Source: Eutreptiella sp. 'Long Island Sound 2002' (taxonomy: Eukaryota > Euglenozoa > Euglenophyceae > Eutreptiales > Eutreptiaceae). Taken from it: a stretch of DNA of 64,000 nt. The notes beneath the pieces were generated by a model, which was not told where the DNA came from, made no database searches, and worked only from the letters and a program-made list of their open reading frames with translations. The DNA is taken from contig OZ038381.1 in assembly GCA_964036045.1 (NCBI GenBank), positions 102,925,367 to 102,989,366 of the forward strand, given 5' to 3'. A program made the position numbers and the translations under genes. Shown here in pieces: positions 1 through 11,056 of this stretch. Position 1 is the first letter of the stretch; the number at the start of each line of letters is the position of its first letter.

Positions 1-2734
1 GCCTTGTCCAAGTCGATTGACACCGCCGCCACTGTAAATAAAGGACTCTTCGGTGTCTCTCAGTTATATACTGTCAGTAAAGCGCCTTCAGCGAACCTTC
101 GGCGCGTTACATGCCAAGGATCCAGGGCCAGCATGTCCCATCATGATGCATCATCACATGATCCACATTTTCATAGAATCTGTTAGATGCTCGCGAACCA
201 ACGTGCCGGAAAGCACAATTGAGCTGAATAAACGACAATATATATTAACTCTAGTCTAAACGAAAGTGTTAGTAGTTTTAGTTCTAAACATTCCGCTTCA
301 TTTCACCTTCATCTTAGGGAATTTGCACATTTTAGGACAATTTAGGTTGATTTCCTTGTCATCTCCTCTCATTCCTCGAAGATCTGTCAACGGCCTTTCC
401 TAACTTCGTTGACGCTTATGATTTTCTGTGCACTTAGGGTCTGTAGACTACATTTGTATTTGTTTTCCCTCTCTGTGATTGTTTAATCTCCTTCATCCCT
501 GCTCAATTTCATTCCCAATCTTGCTGAATCCTGTGATCATCCACCAGATGCGCCAAATCTGAAGCACATGCTGCACTTTTCAGAACGAGAAAAGCGGGAG
601 TAACACGATGTAGAGTTCGGCGAGGACACCGTAGCGTGCCCGCGACAGCTAAACTGTGCCAGAGCGCTGAGATGTCACTCCATTTCTTGATTCCCCCACT
701 CAATCCACCAATAATCTGCCTCATTCTCAACCAATGCATGGTTTGGTGTCGATTCTCGATACGTTTACATGCTTTTTAGCCCTTAACCTAATGTTTTACT
801 GCACGAGGGACTGTTCGTCACTCCTCATTCTGTCTCATTTCAGGTTCATCCTTCCTGATTCAGTGCCAATTCAGCCCAAATCAGGTCAGATCAAGCAGAT
901 TTCGCCCCATCGGCTACATTTTGGTAATTTTCTTTGCTTCGGCGGAATCGCCGCCTCGCAGCTCAGTCTCAGGATCAGACCTATATATTTCTGATATGCC
1001 AGATCTGATTCCGCGGTCCATTCTCCGTAAATCCGCCGCGTTCCGATCATTTGCCTGGAATCGCCATTTGCCGCTGACGCGCGCTCGCGGGCCAGATCGG
1101 CCAAATATTTTTCACAATCGGATTTATTTAAATCTTTTCAGATAGATATGGACACTCAGATGTGCATAGTAAAATCCGCATCAATTTTCTTCATAGACTG
1201 GGATTTTCTGCCGGATAACACTCAACATGGATCTTGCTTCCGTTGTTGCTGCTCTCGCCTCCGTTGGTGTTCGAGTCTCCGGTTCTACCCCCAATAGCAG
1301 CGTTCAGGTCGACTGCTCGCGTGCCTGCCCCACTGGTCTTGCCGGCCCCGAGCCCTCCGGCACCATCAACGACCCAGGGCAGCACTTTCACTCTTCACCC
1401 TTGACCGTTTCCCACCTGAGAGCAAAGGCAGATGAAGGACGGTTAGCGGCTGAGGAACCTAACTACCCTCGCTGTGTTATACAGGTCTTAGGGTAGAACC
1501 TAATACGCTGTCCCCTAACCGTCCTGCAAGCAAGCAAGCTTAGGGACTTCGCCTGTTCTCTTATAGAATGTAGGGTGGAGCCCTGGGTAGCCTAAACAAG
1601 GGTTATGCCGTGTGCACTGCGCGTGGTCTAAAGCCCTTTAATGCATCATGTGTATGCAGGGAAGGGAGGCGATCAGCAACAACAATTGTTTACCCTAACT
1701 TTAACTCCATTTGACCAATCATCACGAAACTCAACCAGGAGGTGAGCTCCTCCTGGACTCACCTACCTTACTCATCAGGCATAATTTGTATGCTGAAGGG
1801 AAAACGAACGCAAAGACAACCCTAAGCGTTTAAACAACACTACGGTGAGTTATAAACGATTAATGCATGGTCTGTCATGCATGCCCTTCTTACCTTGTTT
1901 CCTGCAGGAGAGGGAGAGGGAATGGCGAGCAACTGCACGGCGCAAAACGAGGCTCAGCGTTTTAGAGAACCCTATTTTAGCGCTACGGTGACACAAGCAC
2001 GAGCAAACACTTTCCTTTTTGACCTGTGAACAGAAGAGAAGGGTGGATGGGTGCACAGGGAATATGCCAGGACGTGTGGATGCCTAGTTTAGGCACATGC
2101 ATCGCGAGCACAGCGCATACTCTAACCCAACGTGCGCGCTGCGTGCTCCATTCGTCTCACATACCTTTCCTTTCTGTTTTGACCTGCGCAGAGCAAGGGA
2201 AGTGAACGCTGAAACCCCCAACGAACGCAGTGGTGACAACCCTAGCGTTTTAAAGAAACTAACAACACGAACGCAATGCATGTGTGTGACATAACACTAA
2301 CATACCTGAGAGGTGGGTTGTCCACCTGCTTTGTTGTCGGGGTGTCTGTTCAATCCTTTTTCCTAAAGTTTATAACATTTTTGGTGCAACTGTACAAAAG
2401 CTTCTCTTAAAAGCTTTAAAAACCATGGCTCATACCTTCTTTTCCAGGAGCCGTTTACGCTTGTGCAACTCATTTTGGCGCTCCTGTTGCGCTTGTCTGC
2501 GACTTTAGGTTTTGGACAAAAAATGACGATTGCTAACGTCTTATCGTCACTTTTTAACGATTTGACTTCTTAAATCGCTAACCCTTTCGCTAAACCACAG
2601 GATTCACTCCCTGTTGGTTCCATGTTCTATTTTTCTCAGCTCCCCGAGTTTTGTGCCCTCCATTGGGAGTATTGCTCCGCCCTGGCCCTTGATCAGGACA
2701 TTTACCAAAACACTCTTTATACAGCGATTGCTGT
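1..2734. other. Intergenic DNA, no gene recognised
   Basis: Six-frame reading shows only short, unrelated open frames and no domain I recognise. A phrase close to gacaaccctaagcgtttaaa occurs near 1815 and, diverged, near 2236. A second shared phrase, cttt(c)ctttt followed by gacctg, occurs near 2009 and 2167, so 1800-2290 may be an old, badly diverged duplication. No LTR boundary, tail or target duplication could be placed. Confidence 0.5.
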
Positions 2735-2820
2735 CCGCATTAGAGCGTTCGACTGTACCCTAGCGGGCAAGCATGTGTGCTCTAGGGAGGGAGTCCTGGG
2801 TTCAAACCCCACTACTCCGA
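2735..2820 (+). other. tRNA-derived relic (D-arm and T-arm fragments)
   Basis: The segment holds a D-arm-like phrase (tagagcgttcgactgt, near 2740) and a T-arm-like hairpin in which TGGG (2797-2800) pairs with CCCA (2808-2811) around the 7-base loop ttcaaac. This is the usual shape of a tRNA T-arm and an RNA polymerase III B box. I could not find a 5' acceptor strand that pairs with the 3' side, and the middle is too long, so this is not a functional tRNA. A tRNA pseudogene or the head of a SINE fits best. Confidence 0.3.
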
Positions 2821-2830
2821 AATTGTTACC

Positions 2831-5409
2831 AAAGTTTTCGCCGCACGCTGGCATATTTTGAGGAATGCCACATCAAAGGGACATCGTTCACGGTACATTA
2901 CACTGTTTTTCAAGGGTACCTACAGTGTGATAAGCTTCTATGCGCTGAAGAGAGTGTCATTGGCTGGTTTAAGGCATTGTCTGAGGTAATTTTGGGGAAG
3001 TTTGAGACTTTTTCCTTGGTCCTACTAGCTTGAGCAACTAGTACTCCAGGGGGGAGTAAGAAGAAGTCACTACCATGTCTTTCTTGGGGTACTTGATCCA
3101 GGCCAAGCCCCTAAAAGCCCCCCCTAATTTTTTTCCATCACTCTTTTGAAGCTTGAAGTACACTTTCTGAGAGTAACTCGGGTTATAACCCTAGCCCCCC
3201 GTGAAGTTCACCCCTACCACTCAACTGAGCGGAGGTATCTCCCTTCATGGAGGCAATACCGAAATAAAGTAGGCACTTCTTGCCTTAGGCCTTGGAGGTT
3301 AAGCCTAGTGGCCTCCCACCTCAGGACCCCTATATTCAAATGTTTCTTTTTTTTATTGTGGTTCTACTTTGTAACTGATTCAGAATTCAGTTGCTTGGCC
3401 AAGCTGGCCAAGCCATACCCTGTGTCCGACGTAACCTACTTGCCTGAGATTCCTAACCATCACCAATGCATTCCAAAAGTTGCACATGAGGTGCTTAAGA
3501 CTATTTCTGAAGGCCAGACACATGTCAGTTTTCCATATAAAACTGATTTGTTTTATCCAATTGTGATTGAATCTTTGTACTTAAGCCTACTTTGTCTATC
3601 TGCAGCCCTTCTGTGATACACTAGATTTCCAAACTATTCATTGATTTGATCCACATCCTGTTCTTGCTCTACTTGCTGCTTTGGCCCTTTTTCTCAACAC
3701 CAAAACTTGCAGGATTTCATCAAAACCATTAGGGCATAAATCAAGGATGTCTTTCCCTATGGTCACTATTATTTCATAATGAGATACGGATGGTCATTAT
3801 ATTTTCCTATGCTTGTTTCGTGAAAACAAAACCTTTCTTCCTTGTCGACAAACGTTGCGGTGCATGGCCAACCGGGTGACTCAACTGTGAAGCAGTTAAA
3901 CTGGATGCGGCAAAATTGATTCCTGATGGACCAGACGGTGGCAATGACCCTGATGATGATACGCAAGCACTCTGCTATTTTCAGCCCCTGTGCAACTTCT
4001 TCCTTTTGACCCCTTTGTCGTTCCTTGCACACCTGAGGCAGCTCAGGGGGCCTTTTCTGCACCGCACAGCCACATCATAACTATATCGCATCTTCTACCC
4101 CTCATGTAATATGATTCCACACAGCTGCTATACAGTAGGACCTATGGCATGTACAGCAAACCATGACTCAGGCCTCCCACAATCGCGCCATTGGTGTGAA
4201 ACAAATTTCGGTTGTTAATCTCCGCTCTTCACCCGCATTGGGAGAGTAGAAAAATTGGGGGGGGAGGAGGATGGACCCGCGGAGGGTGGGTTTCGGCGCT
4301 GGGGGGGGGGGGGGGGGGCGATGCTTTCTCCTTCAATTTCAACTTGTGTAATGCGTCTCTGGTCATCGGGCATAGAAACCAGGGGGGGGCCTGAGTCCCC
4401 AAATTTGCACCAAAATCCAAACTGGCGAGGTCCATGATGCCTCAAATCACAAATAAGGAGGGGGTGGGGGGCAACGCCGTGAAATGGGGGTAATCTTTTT
4501 TTTAGATGCGAAATTTTTTCAGATGCGATAAAATTTAACAAAACTGCTAGAAATTGAAGTCAACACAGCTAAAGAATGAGCAAAAACAGCTAAAAAATGA
4601 GCAACAACATAAAAAAAAAAGAACTAGCATCTCAAAAAAAGAATTCCCTACTAAGAAAAAATATTCCAACAAAACCCAAAATCTAAAAAAGGTCATTTGC
4701 AAGTTTCAAAACCTCGAAAAAGCAGAATCTTTTTTTTTAGATGGCCAGGTAAAAAGTGATATTTTGGCACACCTAAACAAACATAAAGCCAGGGGTGGGG
4801 GGAGGAGGCAGAAATGCAGTCCCTAGGGGCACCCCACCGGACGACTCATCCACGTTCCGGGGCAAACCCTGCAAAACAAGGCAAAAACCAAAGAACTGCA
4901 AAGAATGCCAACAACACCGGAGCAGATGGCTGAGCACTTGCAGAACGTGCTGTTGCAGTACACACTACATTCCGTGAGGATGATGTAACCCACTTGATGG
5001 CGTCGGGACATGCCACTGTGCAAATGATGCACAAGACGCCTTCCTTGTGGAGAAGGGTTAAAATGCCGTGGATTTTTGGAAATGCCAAACAAATACAGAA
5101 CCAGCATACCTCCCTGTGTGCACCTTGATCCCTGCATGTTGACCGCCATGTGAAGATGTTTGAAACGAGCAAAACTTAAGCGTGAAATTATGGGCAAAAT
5201 TGTGCACCCACTGAGTATTGCTTGAAAACAACCTCTACGAGGCAATGCCAGTCGGCTTTGCGCACCGAACAATGCCTCTAAACAGAGTCTGCGCAAGGAA
5301 TCTGAACGTTGGGATTGTCTGGACAGACAGCAAATACTGCAAGAATTGAGCATACAATGCAGGAACGGATGTGATGAATGCAGGGTTGTCAGGAATTGAT
5401 CAATATGGC
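2831..5409. other. Intergenic DNA with an 18-base G tract
   Basis: No gene recognised. The stretch holds an uninterrupted run of 18 G at 4301-4318 inside a G-rich patch (4250-4410), and an A-rich patch at 4550-4740 with repeated aaaaa runs and repeats of the phrase aaaaatgagcaa. The 156-codon open frame at 3146-3616 has no recognisable domain and runs through the tRNA-like relic, so I do not call it a gene. Confidence 0.5.
3165..3250 (-). other. Possible tRNA-like/SINE head on minus strand
   Basis: Read on the minus strand, ctcagttgagtggtag (complement of 3214-3229) resembles an A box, and gggttataaccc (3180-3191) lies about 25 bases further on where a B box might be. The second phrase is a perfect palindrome, so it gives no strand information. 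No cloverleaf closes. Weak; listed because it is close to the tRNA-like relic at 2735-2820. Confidence 0.18.
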
Positions 5410-5761
5410 TGGCGAACACTGCAGCACAGGGAGGTGGGTGGCACAATGCACTGCAGAGGAAATGCGCAACAAAAACCGTGAAAAAACCTCCCTGTGAACA
5501 AAATCTGAGCAAGGCATCTGGAACTTGGGACTGACTGGGCAACCTTCCAAAGCTCCAGAAGATGAGGATACAATGCACGAACGGATGTGTTGGGATGCCA
5601 ATGTCCCAGGAGTTGATGACTATGGCTGTCAGGCACTGCAGTAACGTACAGAAAGGTGGGTGGCACTTTGCATTGCAAAAGGAATGAGCAGAAAAAACCT
5701 GGCTGGATCACTCTGCGCGTGAAAGCGGTGATCACTCAGCAACCACGGCACACTCCTTGTA

Positions 5762-5776
5762 TGGACAGGCAAACAG
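5762..5776. repeat. Target site duplication, 15 bp (partner at 6884-6898)
   Basis: TGGACAGGCAAACAG at 5762-5776 is repeated exactly at 6884-6898, immediately flanking the GC-rich insert 5777-6883. The uninterrupted site is visible in the neighbouring tandem-repeat unit at about 7371-7385. The length and perfect match fit target-primed reverse transcription by a LINE. Confidence 0.85.
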
Positions 5777-6883
5777 GTTTGAGGTTTGAGGTTTGATTTT
5801 GCGGGTACTAGACCCCTTTCGGCCCCGGGGGGCCACCTGGTCGGGCCAGGTGATATCCTCCCCACCGGGTTCTAGTGGGGGGCCCTCCAAGACGCACCTC
5901 CTGCCTGGAGGCGGAGTCCCCCGGGACCACAGGGCTTGAAGCCCCTTCCCTCCCCGGCTTCCCTGTTTCGCCACTCCCCGGTCAGTGCATCAACTCGCAG
6001 CCGTGGCTGCGGGCGCTTACCCACCACGTCGCCCCCCTAATGCGTGGTCGCCCGGGACGCCGGCGCCGCTGGACCCGTGCTACTGGCTTGTCGCCAGTGG
6101 GACCCCCTTGGGCTGGCGCGGAGGCTGCCTAGCCTAGGGGGTGGAGCGTCGCGCAGTGCGCCACTACTACCTTGGCGGATGCAGTGCCCCGTCCGTGTGT
6201 GCGCGGCGCTCACGGCCGGTTCGGGGGGCTCGGGCCGATACCTGGTGTTGTGTCTGTCCCGTTTCCCTCTTCCCGCCCCGCGTGTCCCGCGCTGCGTGTG
6301 GCGGGCTGTCCTGTCCGGGTGTCCCTTACCGTCGCTCGCTGGTACGCCATTCCACGCGGGCAGTGCGTTCCGCGAGCTGGGTCCGGCTGCCCTTCTGGTA
6401 GTCCCCGCGTGCCCTTTGCGTGTGTGTGCGCTCGCGCTCCCGCGGCGTCCGCTCCCCCCCCCCCCCCCCGGGTGGTGTGGCGTGCGCACCCCGCGCGGTC
6501 CCGGCACTGGGCGCTGGTAGGGCCGTTCCACGTGGTCCGTGCCCTTCCGCGTGTCCTGCCCCGGTCCCTTGCTCCGTTCAGCGTGCTTGAGGGGGGGCGG
6601 TCCGGTCCTGGTTCCCCCCTACCTGGCTTGGGGCTGTGCGCCCCCCGTGGTCCGGCGCGGGCGTGTGGGTGTGGGGGCCCATCACTGCCCCCTTGGCCTG
6701 CATGCCCTGTGGGGGCTGCGTGCCGCAGGGGTGGTGGGGGGCCGTCCCCGGGGGGGGTGGCCTGCCACCGTTGCGAGGGGCGTCTGGTGTCAGACGCTGT
6801 CCCTCCCCCTGCAGCCTGTCCTCTGGGGCGGGCGGCCGGGGTCCCGCGACCCGTGTGTCCCGGGTGCGGTCGGTGCGGGCGTG
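5777..6883 (-). mobile_element. 5'-truncated LINE-like retroposon, minus strand
   Basis: This 1107-bp, very GC-rich block interrupts a tandem repeat unit and is bounded by the 15-bp duplication TGGACAGGCAAACAG. Its plus-strand left end is a short repeat of gtttgag, so read on the minus strand the element ends in a (TCAAACC)-type tail, as many LINEs do; insertion is therefore in minus orientation with the 5' end lost. Just before the tail the minus strand has a strong GC-rich hairpin region (complement of about 5815-5885). The last minus-strand frame (5732-5974) runs into the tail and reads like the C-terminus of an ORF2 (Arg/Lys/Pro-rich), but no catalytic motif is left. The longer frame at 6210-6914 is Pro/Gly/Arg-rich and may be a composition artefact. 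A C tract lies near 6460-6471. Confidence 0.75.
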
Positions 6884-7495
6884 TGGACAGGCAAACAGTG
6901 AGGATCACTGTCATTCTTCTTCAATGTACTGACCACACAGCCGCAGAAAGACACGCTGCTCTCAGGAAAGCTTCTGGCCCGTCAATTTCTCAAAGGCCTC
7001 TGCGCGCCTCTGCCGCTGGCAGACACTGCAGCACAGGCACGTGGGTGGCACAATGCACTGCAGGAGAAATGCGCAACAAAAACTGTGAAAAAACCTCCCT
7101 GTGAACAAAATATGAGCAAGGAATCGGGAACTTGGGACTCACTGGGCAGACTGCCAAAGCTCCAGAAAATGAGCATACAACGCAGGCACAGATGTGTTGG
7201 GATGCAAATGTCCCAAGAGGTGATGACTCTGGCTGTCAGACACTGCAGTAATGCACAGGAGGGTGGGTGGCACTTTGCATTGCAGCAGGAATGAGGAGAA
7301 AAAGCCTGGCTGGATCACTGTGCGTGTGAAGAGCGGTCCCCACTCAGCAACCACGACACACTGCTTCTGTGGACAGGCAAACAGGCAAACACTGTCGTCT
7401 TCTTCCATGTACTGACCACACACCCGAAGAAAGACACACCGCTGTCTGGAAAACATCTGGCCCATCAATTTGTCAAAGGCCTCTGCGCGTGCCTG

Positions 7496-8035
7496 ATTCG
7501 CAGGTGAAAGGCGGATCTCCGAGAGTTGCGCCTGTCATGAACAATGACCTTCCAGAAATCATCACATTTCTGTTCGTCCTGGCGCAGGCTACCAGTGTAC
7601 CCAACGGGCACCTCAAAACATTTGTTGTTGCTGTACAAGGCTTCACAACTTTGCTATGTCCCTGGCGGGGTATTGAAGCGCTGTTTGAAGGGCACTACTG
7701 CACGGAGGGTTCGTTGGATGCCTGTGCAGAAATGACATGCATGCATCACAGGAGTGGATGATGATTACAGGAGGGGAAGAGAGCAATGGATGGTCAAAAG
7801 TCTGGTACCCCTTGGAGGCCCCCTCTCCAGATGTGCACATGCTCGTTTATGTTTGCTGTGTTGTGCAATCACCCTGCGCAGCAGTGTATTGTGTGCTGGT
7901 GGGTCAGAAGGCACGGCATATCGCACAATGCTTCTGGGAAGGTTTTGCGTAACATACTGGCCAAAGGCTGCATGACAACAGTGTTTGATGTGCAATTTCT
8001 GGCGGTGCCACGCAACTAGCTCGCATTCCACAAGG
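7496..8035. other. Intergenic DNA, nothing recognised
   Basis: Moderate-complexity sequence with no domain, repeat partner or mobile-element boundary that I can place. Confidence 0.4.
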
Positions 8036-8245
8036 GGGGAGGGGGGGGCTCGATTTCTGCCAATTGGGGGGGGGGGCTTCTGCAGAGGTGGGGGGGGTCC
8101 CTCAATGGAAAGTTACATTTGCCATTCGGGGGGGGCGGGGGACAACACATTCAACCTCACTGTTCATGACATGCAGCAGCAAGGGTTTACATTTGCAAAC
8201 CGGGGGGTGGGGGGCTGGGGCTCTTTGCCCTCACTGTTCATCTCA
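8036..8245. repeat. G-tract repeats (left side of Element 1)
   Basis: Runs of 6-10 G alternate with short unique phrases such as ttctgccaattg, ttctgcagag and catttgcaaacc, and the phrase gttcat(g/c)(a/t)catgcagcagca occurs twice (about 8161 and 8237). A similar array lies at 22345-22560, on the other side of Element 1, so the element probably landed in or near a G-tract repeat zone. Several four-run clusters could form G-quadruplexes on the plus strand. Confidence 0.6.
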
Positions 8246-8307
8246 TGCAGCAGCAGGGGGCGCAAGCACTCCCAGCTGCTGCACACCACGGGGTACACAG
8301 GGTCCCC

Positions 8308-8312
8308 AGAAG
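8308..8312. repeat. Target site duplication of Element 1 (partner 21491-21495)
   Basis: AGAAG precedes the 5' LTR at 8308-8312 and follows the 3' LTR at 21491-21495. Because the first A could belong to the LTR (which would then end TTTA), the duplication is 4 or 5 bp. Either length fits Ty3/gypsy integrases and shows that the two LTRs still sit in one original insertion. Confidence 0.75.
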
Positions 8313-10668
8313 TGAAGCCGGTTCGGACCCCCGTGGCCATCTTGGGGTCACTTGCGGTGTGTATCTATGTGCCGGCAAGCCGCCATTGGCTGATATCATA
8401 CTCTCCCATCCACCTGATCTAACCTGATGTGACAGTGTGATAGGTTTGGCCATTACGGCTATGAGCGGCCATATTCAGTACCGAGGCGCCGCCAGCTGAG
8501 ATTTATATATCAGAATATCAGGAATCAACAGGGTTTTTTTATCATAATGTTTCCGTGATTTTTCAGCCTTCCGTTCTGATTGTCAATGTATCGGCGACTG
8601 TCATTTGGCTCGCGATTTGGCGGTAACCGATTGGTTAACTGTTATTTACAGATATTTTGGCGGAAACCCCGATGAAGGGTCAGATTTCATCAGTAAAGGG
8701 TTCGTTGCTTCCGCAATTTTCATATTCTACACTGCCAAAATTAATCTGATTCTTTCAGACTTTCAGAATCAGATTTTCGCCTTCGACATCGCCGCACTTG
8801 ATATGATGAATCTCGAGTGGTCACACATTTTTCCCCGATCACGAATCAACCTTCCTTTTGTTGTGTCCTTCATTTTGCTTAGAGATATAGTCGAAACAAA
8901 AGTGATTCGTGAGGCCACTTTGAAGAATCATATTTCCGGCGCACGGCAAGGAAAATCAATTTCGAGAATTGGGTTGGAACAGCCTTGGTCTCAACTTAAT
9001 TTGGAAAGCATCAAACGCCTTTGGTGTGTACACATGCCCTGTATAGCAAGGGATAATCGTCAAGAGGGTAGAAAGTGATATATCACTCTTGGACCGTGCA
9101 ACGGAACATTTGATTGCGACTTTCGAGTGTACCGCATGAGTGTTGGGGTTGCATAGCAACTTTTCTTGGGTTCCTACGTATTTTTAACGTGAAGTTATGT
9201 CCATGGATGGGGCATGACATATCATGGTGGGAGCCACTTTTTGAGGGTATGTGTTATATGCATGGTATGTGCTTCGATATGCTCACGCCCATGTTATATA
9301 TCTCCGTCTGTAGGAGGATATATGGAGTCATATGTGGCAAGGGCTTCGCCCATGTCTCAATGGTGAGCTCCATAGCGCTAGACTAAGTCTATCGCTCATA
9401 TAGTGCATGTGGAAGGGCCTACAGAGCGACCCACAAGCGCCATTATCAATTTTCCCATTTTCATGGTGCGTGTTGGGAGGAGGTTCGAAGGTGTCCCCAT
9501 GCGTCCATGTGGGGATCCAAGTGGGGGAATTGTTTGCAAATGGTCCCAAACAATTGTGTTTTTAATCATATGTTGATACCATGGGTGAGCGAAGTTCTAT
9601 ACTATTGTAATTATCTTGAATTTGGCATTATTTGCATGGTTTTGACCTCATTTTATGCTCATTTTTGTGTTTTATGTGCTCAACTGGTCGGCTAACGGTA
9701 AAGTGCCTAGAGATCTGTGAACTATGGTATGTTGCTTAAATGTTGGCATATGTCTCGGTGTTGTACCTCACCATATGCTGGATCACGTGGTCACATTGGC
9801 TTGGCACACGAGGCCTCACAAAATTAGGTCTCAAATTCATGAGTTGACTTGTGAAGCATGTCATGTACATAACTGGAGGGGTTTCGGCGCCAATGATGGA
9901 ATATTCTTGGGCATCAATCTTTGGTGTATATCACCCTTGTATATTACGTTCCGGTTTGACACATGCATGGAGCATTTGAATATTTGCCGTATGCATTTTT
10001 CAGTATATAATGGATATTTGGGCATAATGGTGTGATTTGCCTGATTTTGCCATGTTGTGAGGTCATATTCATGGGGTAGTTCTCCAATCCCATTCGACCC
10101 CAAGTCCAAACAAGGTTATGTCAGGGTAGGGCATGGTCCTGAGTGCTGCTCTAGGCCATGACACGCCACCTCCCCTATTGGGCTAGGATTTAGAGGTTTG
10201 GGAGTGAACATATTTTTGGGGTTTGTGTAGTGACTTTGGACACGTGGCATTTAGCCATCTTATTTGACTGGGTTCAGGGCATCATGTTGGTGAGTCAGGG
10301 GGAGGTCTTGAGTCCAGGGAATGAGGGGTCTATGGCTGAGTCTGTCCATGTTTACCTCTTTCCCCAACTTTGCTTGATATGTGTTCATATGTCAATTTCA
10401 GGGCTTTCCTCTTTGGTGCAATTCTTGTACATGCCCGCCACCGTGAGACAACCGGTGTGCTGAACGGAAGCCCGCAGTGTGGATTGGGTTATTGCTGTAT
10501 TTGTGGGATCTGGTTGCTGTTCAGGGTTGAAGGAGGATTGTATTTTCTATATTTTTGGATTTTGGACCCTGGATTTTGAGAAATGCAATCGCCGATCAGG
10601 AGCAAGTCAGCACGGGTGACAGGCGGAAGGGGCACAGCAGGGGCCGGTCCTGGTAGGGACCTTCTTTA
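8313..10668 (+). repeat. Element 1 5' LTR (~2356 bp)
   Basis: Starts TGAAGCCGGTTCGGACC, matching 19133 onward, and runs in register with the 3' copy to the shared end gggaccttcttt(a), after which the copies diverge (primer site here, flanking DNA there). A TATA-like atttatatat lies at 8501-8510; the 3' copy has gtttaaaaat instead. A 157-codon frame (8605-9078) is open but has no recognised domain; see findings. About 700 bp from 8400 on is recognisably related to the LTR of Element 2, so the two families share ancestry. Confidence 0.92.
8501..8510 (+). promoter_or_regulatory. Possible TATA box of Element 1 5' LTR
   Basis: ATTTATATAT in the first tenth of the LTR, downstream of the U3-like start. 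The equivalent site in the 3' LTR is changed (gtttaaaaat), and Element 2 LTRs have gatttgtgtat, so the motif is not conserved. Position and composition only; no start site is known. Confidence 0.25.
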
Positions 10669-10680
10669 TGGTAGCAGAGG
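10669..10680 (+). other. Element 1 primer binding site (initiator tRNA-Met type)
   Basis: TGGTAGCAGAGG directly follows the LTR. TGGTAGCAGAG is the complement of a tRNA 3' end CTCTGCTACCA, the initiator tRNA-Met end of animals; land plants typically have TGGTATCAGAG. Use of initiator tRNA-Met is usual in Ty3/gypsy elements. Confidence 0.8.
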
Positions 10681-11056
10681 CGTACCTGCTGCCCCTCCCT
10701 ACCGCCGACCCGGGGACTTGGGCCCCTATGAGCCCTGCCTAAGTACGCCCCGGGTGCGTATTGTCGACTCGGTGGAGACCACGCCGGAGATTGGAGCCAG
10801 AGAGGAGCCGAGACGCTCAGGAGCATGGCGGACTCCGGAAGTTGAAGCCCGAAGAGAAGTACGACGTTCGGGAAGAGGAGGACTTGACATGGAGGACCTG
10901 GTCTCCATGTGTGAGCGTCACTGCCGAATAGCATGCAACCTCCGCTCCGCCGCGGAGGACTCTGAGGAGACCTGCCATTGAGGCAGCAGTGGAGGACGGG
11001 CCTGGCGCTACCGGAAGCGCGGGTCACCCAAGCCCGCGGCAGGGGACGCCGGGGCT

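Larger units (their letters stand above)
5410..7495. repeat. Diverged tandem repeat (~486-bp unit, ~216-bp sub-repeats)
   Basis: The block beginning aacactgcagcacagg at about 5412 recurs at about 7020, and the block containing ggacaggcaaacag followed by a caatgtactgaccacac-type phrase occurs at about 6885 and 7371. After subtracting the inserted retroposon (5777-6883 plus one target copy, 1122 bp) the spacing is about 486 bp. Inside a unit, the phrase gcaagg(a/c)atctg(g)aac repeats at about 5293 and 5509, a sub-period of about 216 bp. Copies differ at many positions, so the duplication is old. No coding content recognised. Confidence 0.7.

Noticed and set aside
1227-1496. 89-codon plus-strand ORF as a small gene
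   Set aside because: No domain, no start or splice context, and an equally good ORF lies on the opposite strand.
4201-4500. G18 tract and neighbouring G runs as a telomere-like or CRISPR-like repeat
   Set aside because: No regular unit, no spacers, and no TTTAGGG-type array anywhere nearby.
6044-7104. Long GC-rich ORFs on both strands in the 5777-6883 insert
   Set aside because: All are Pro/Gly/Arg/Ala-rich in every frame, as expected from GC content. Only the tail-proximal minus-strand end looks like LINE ORF2.
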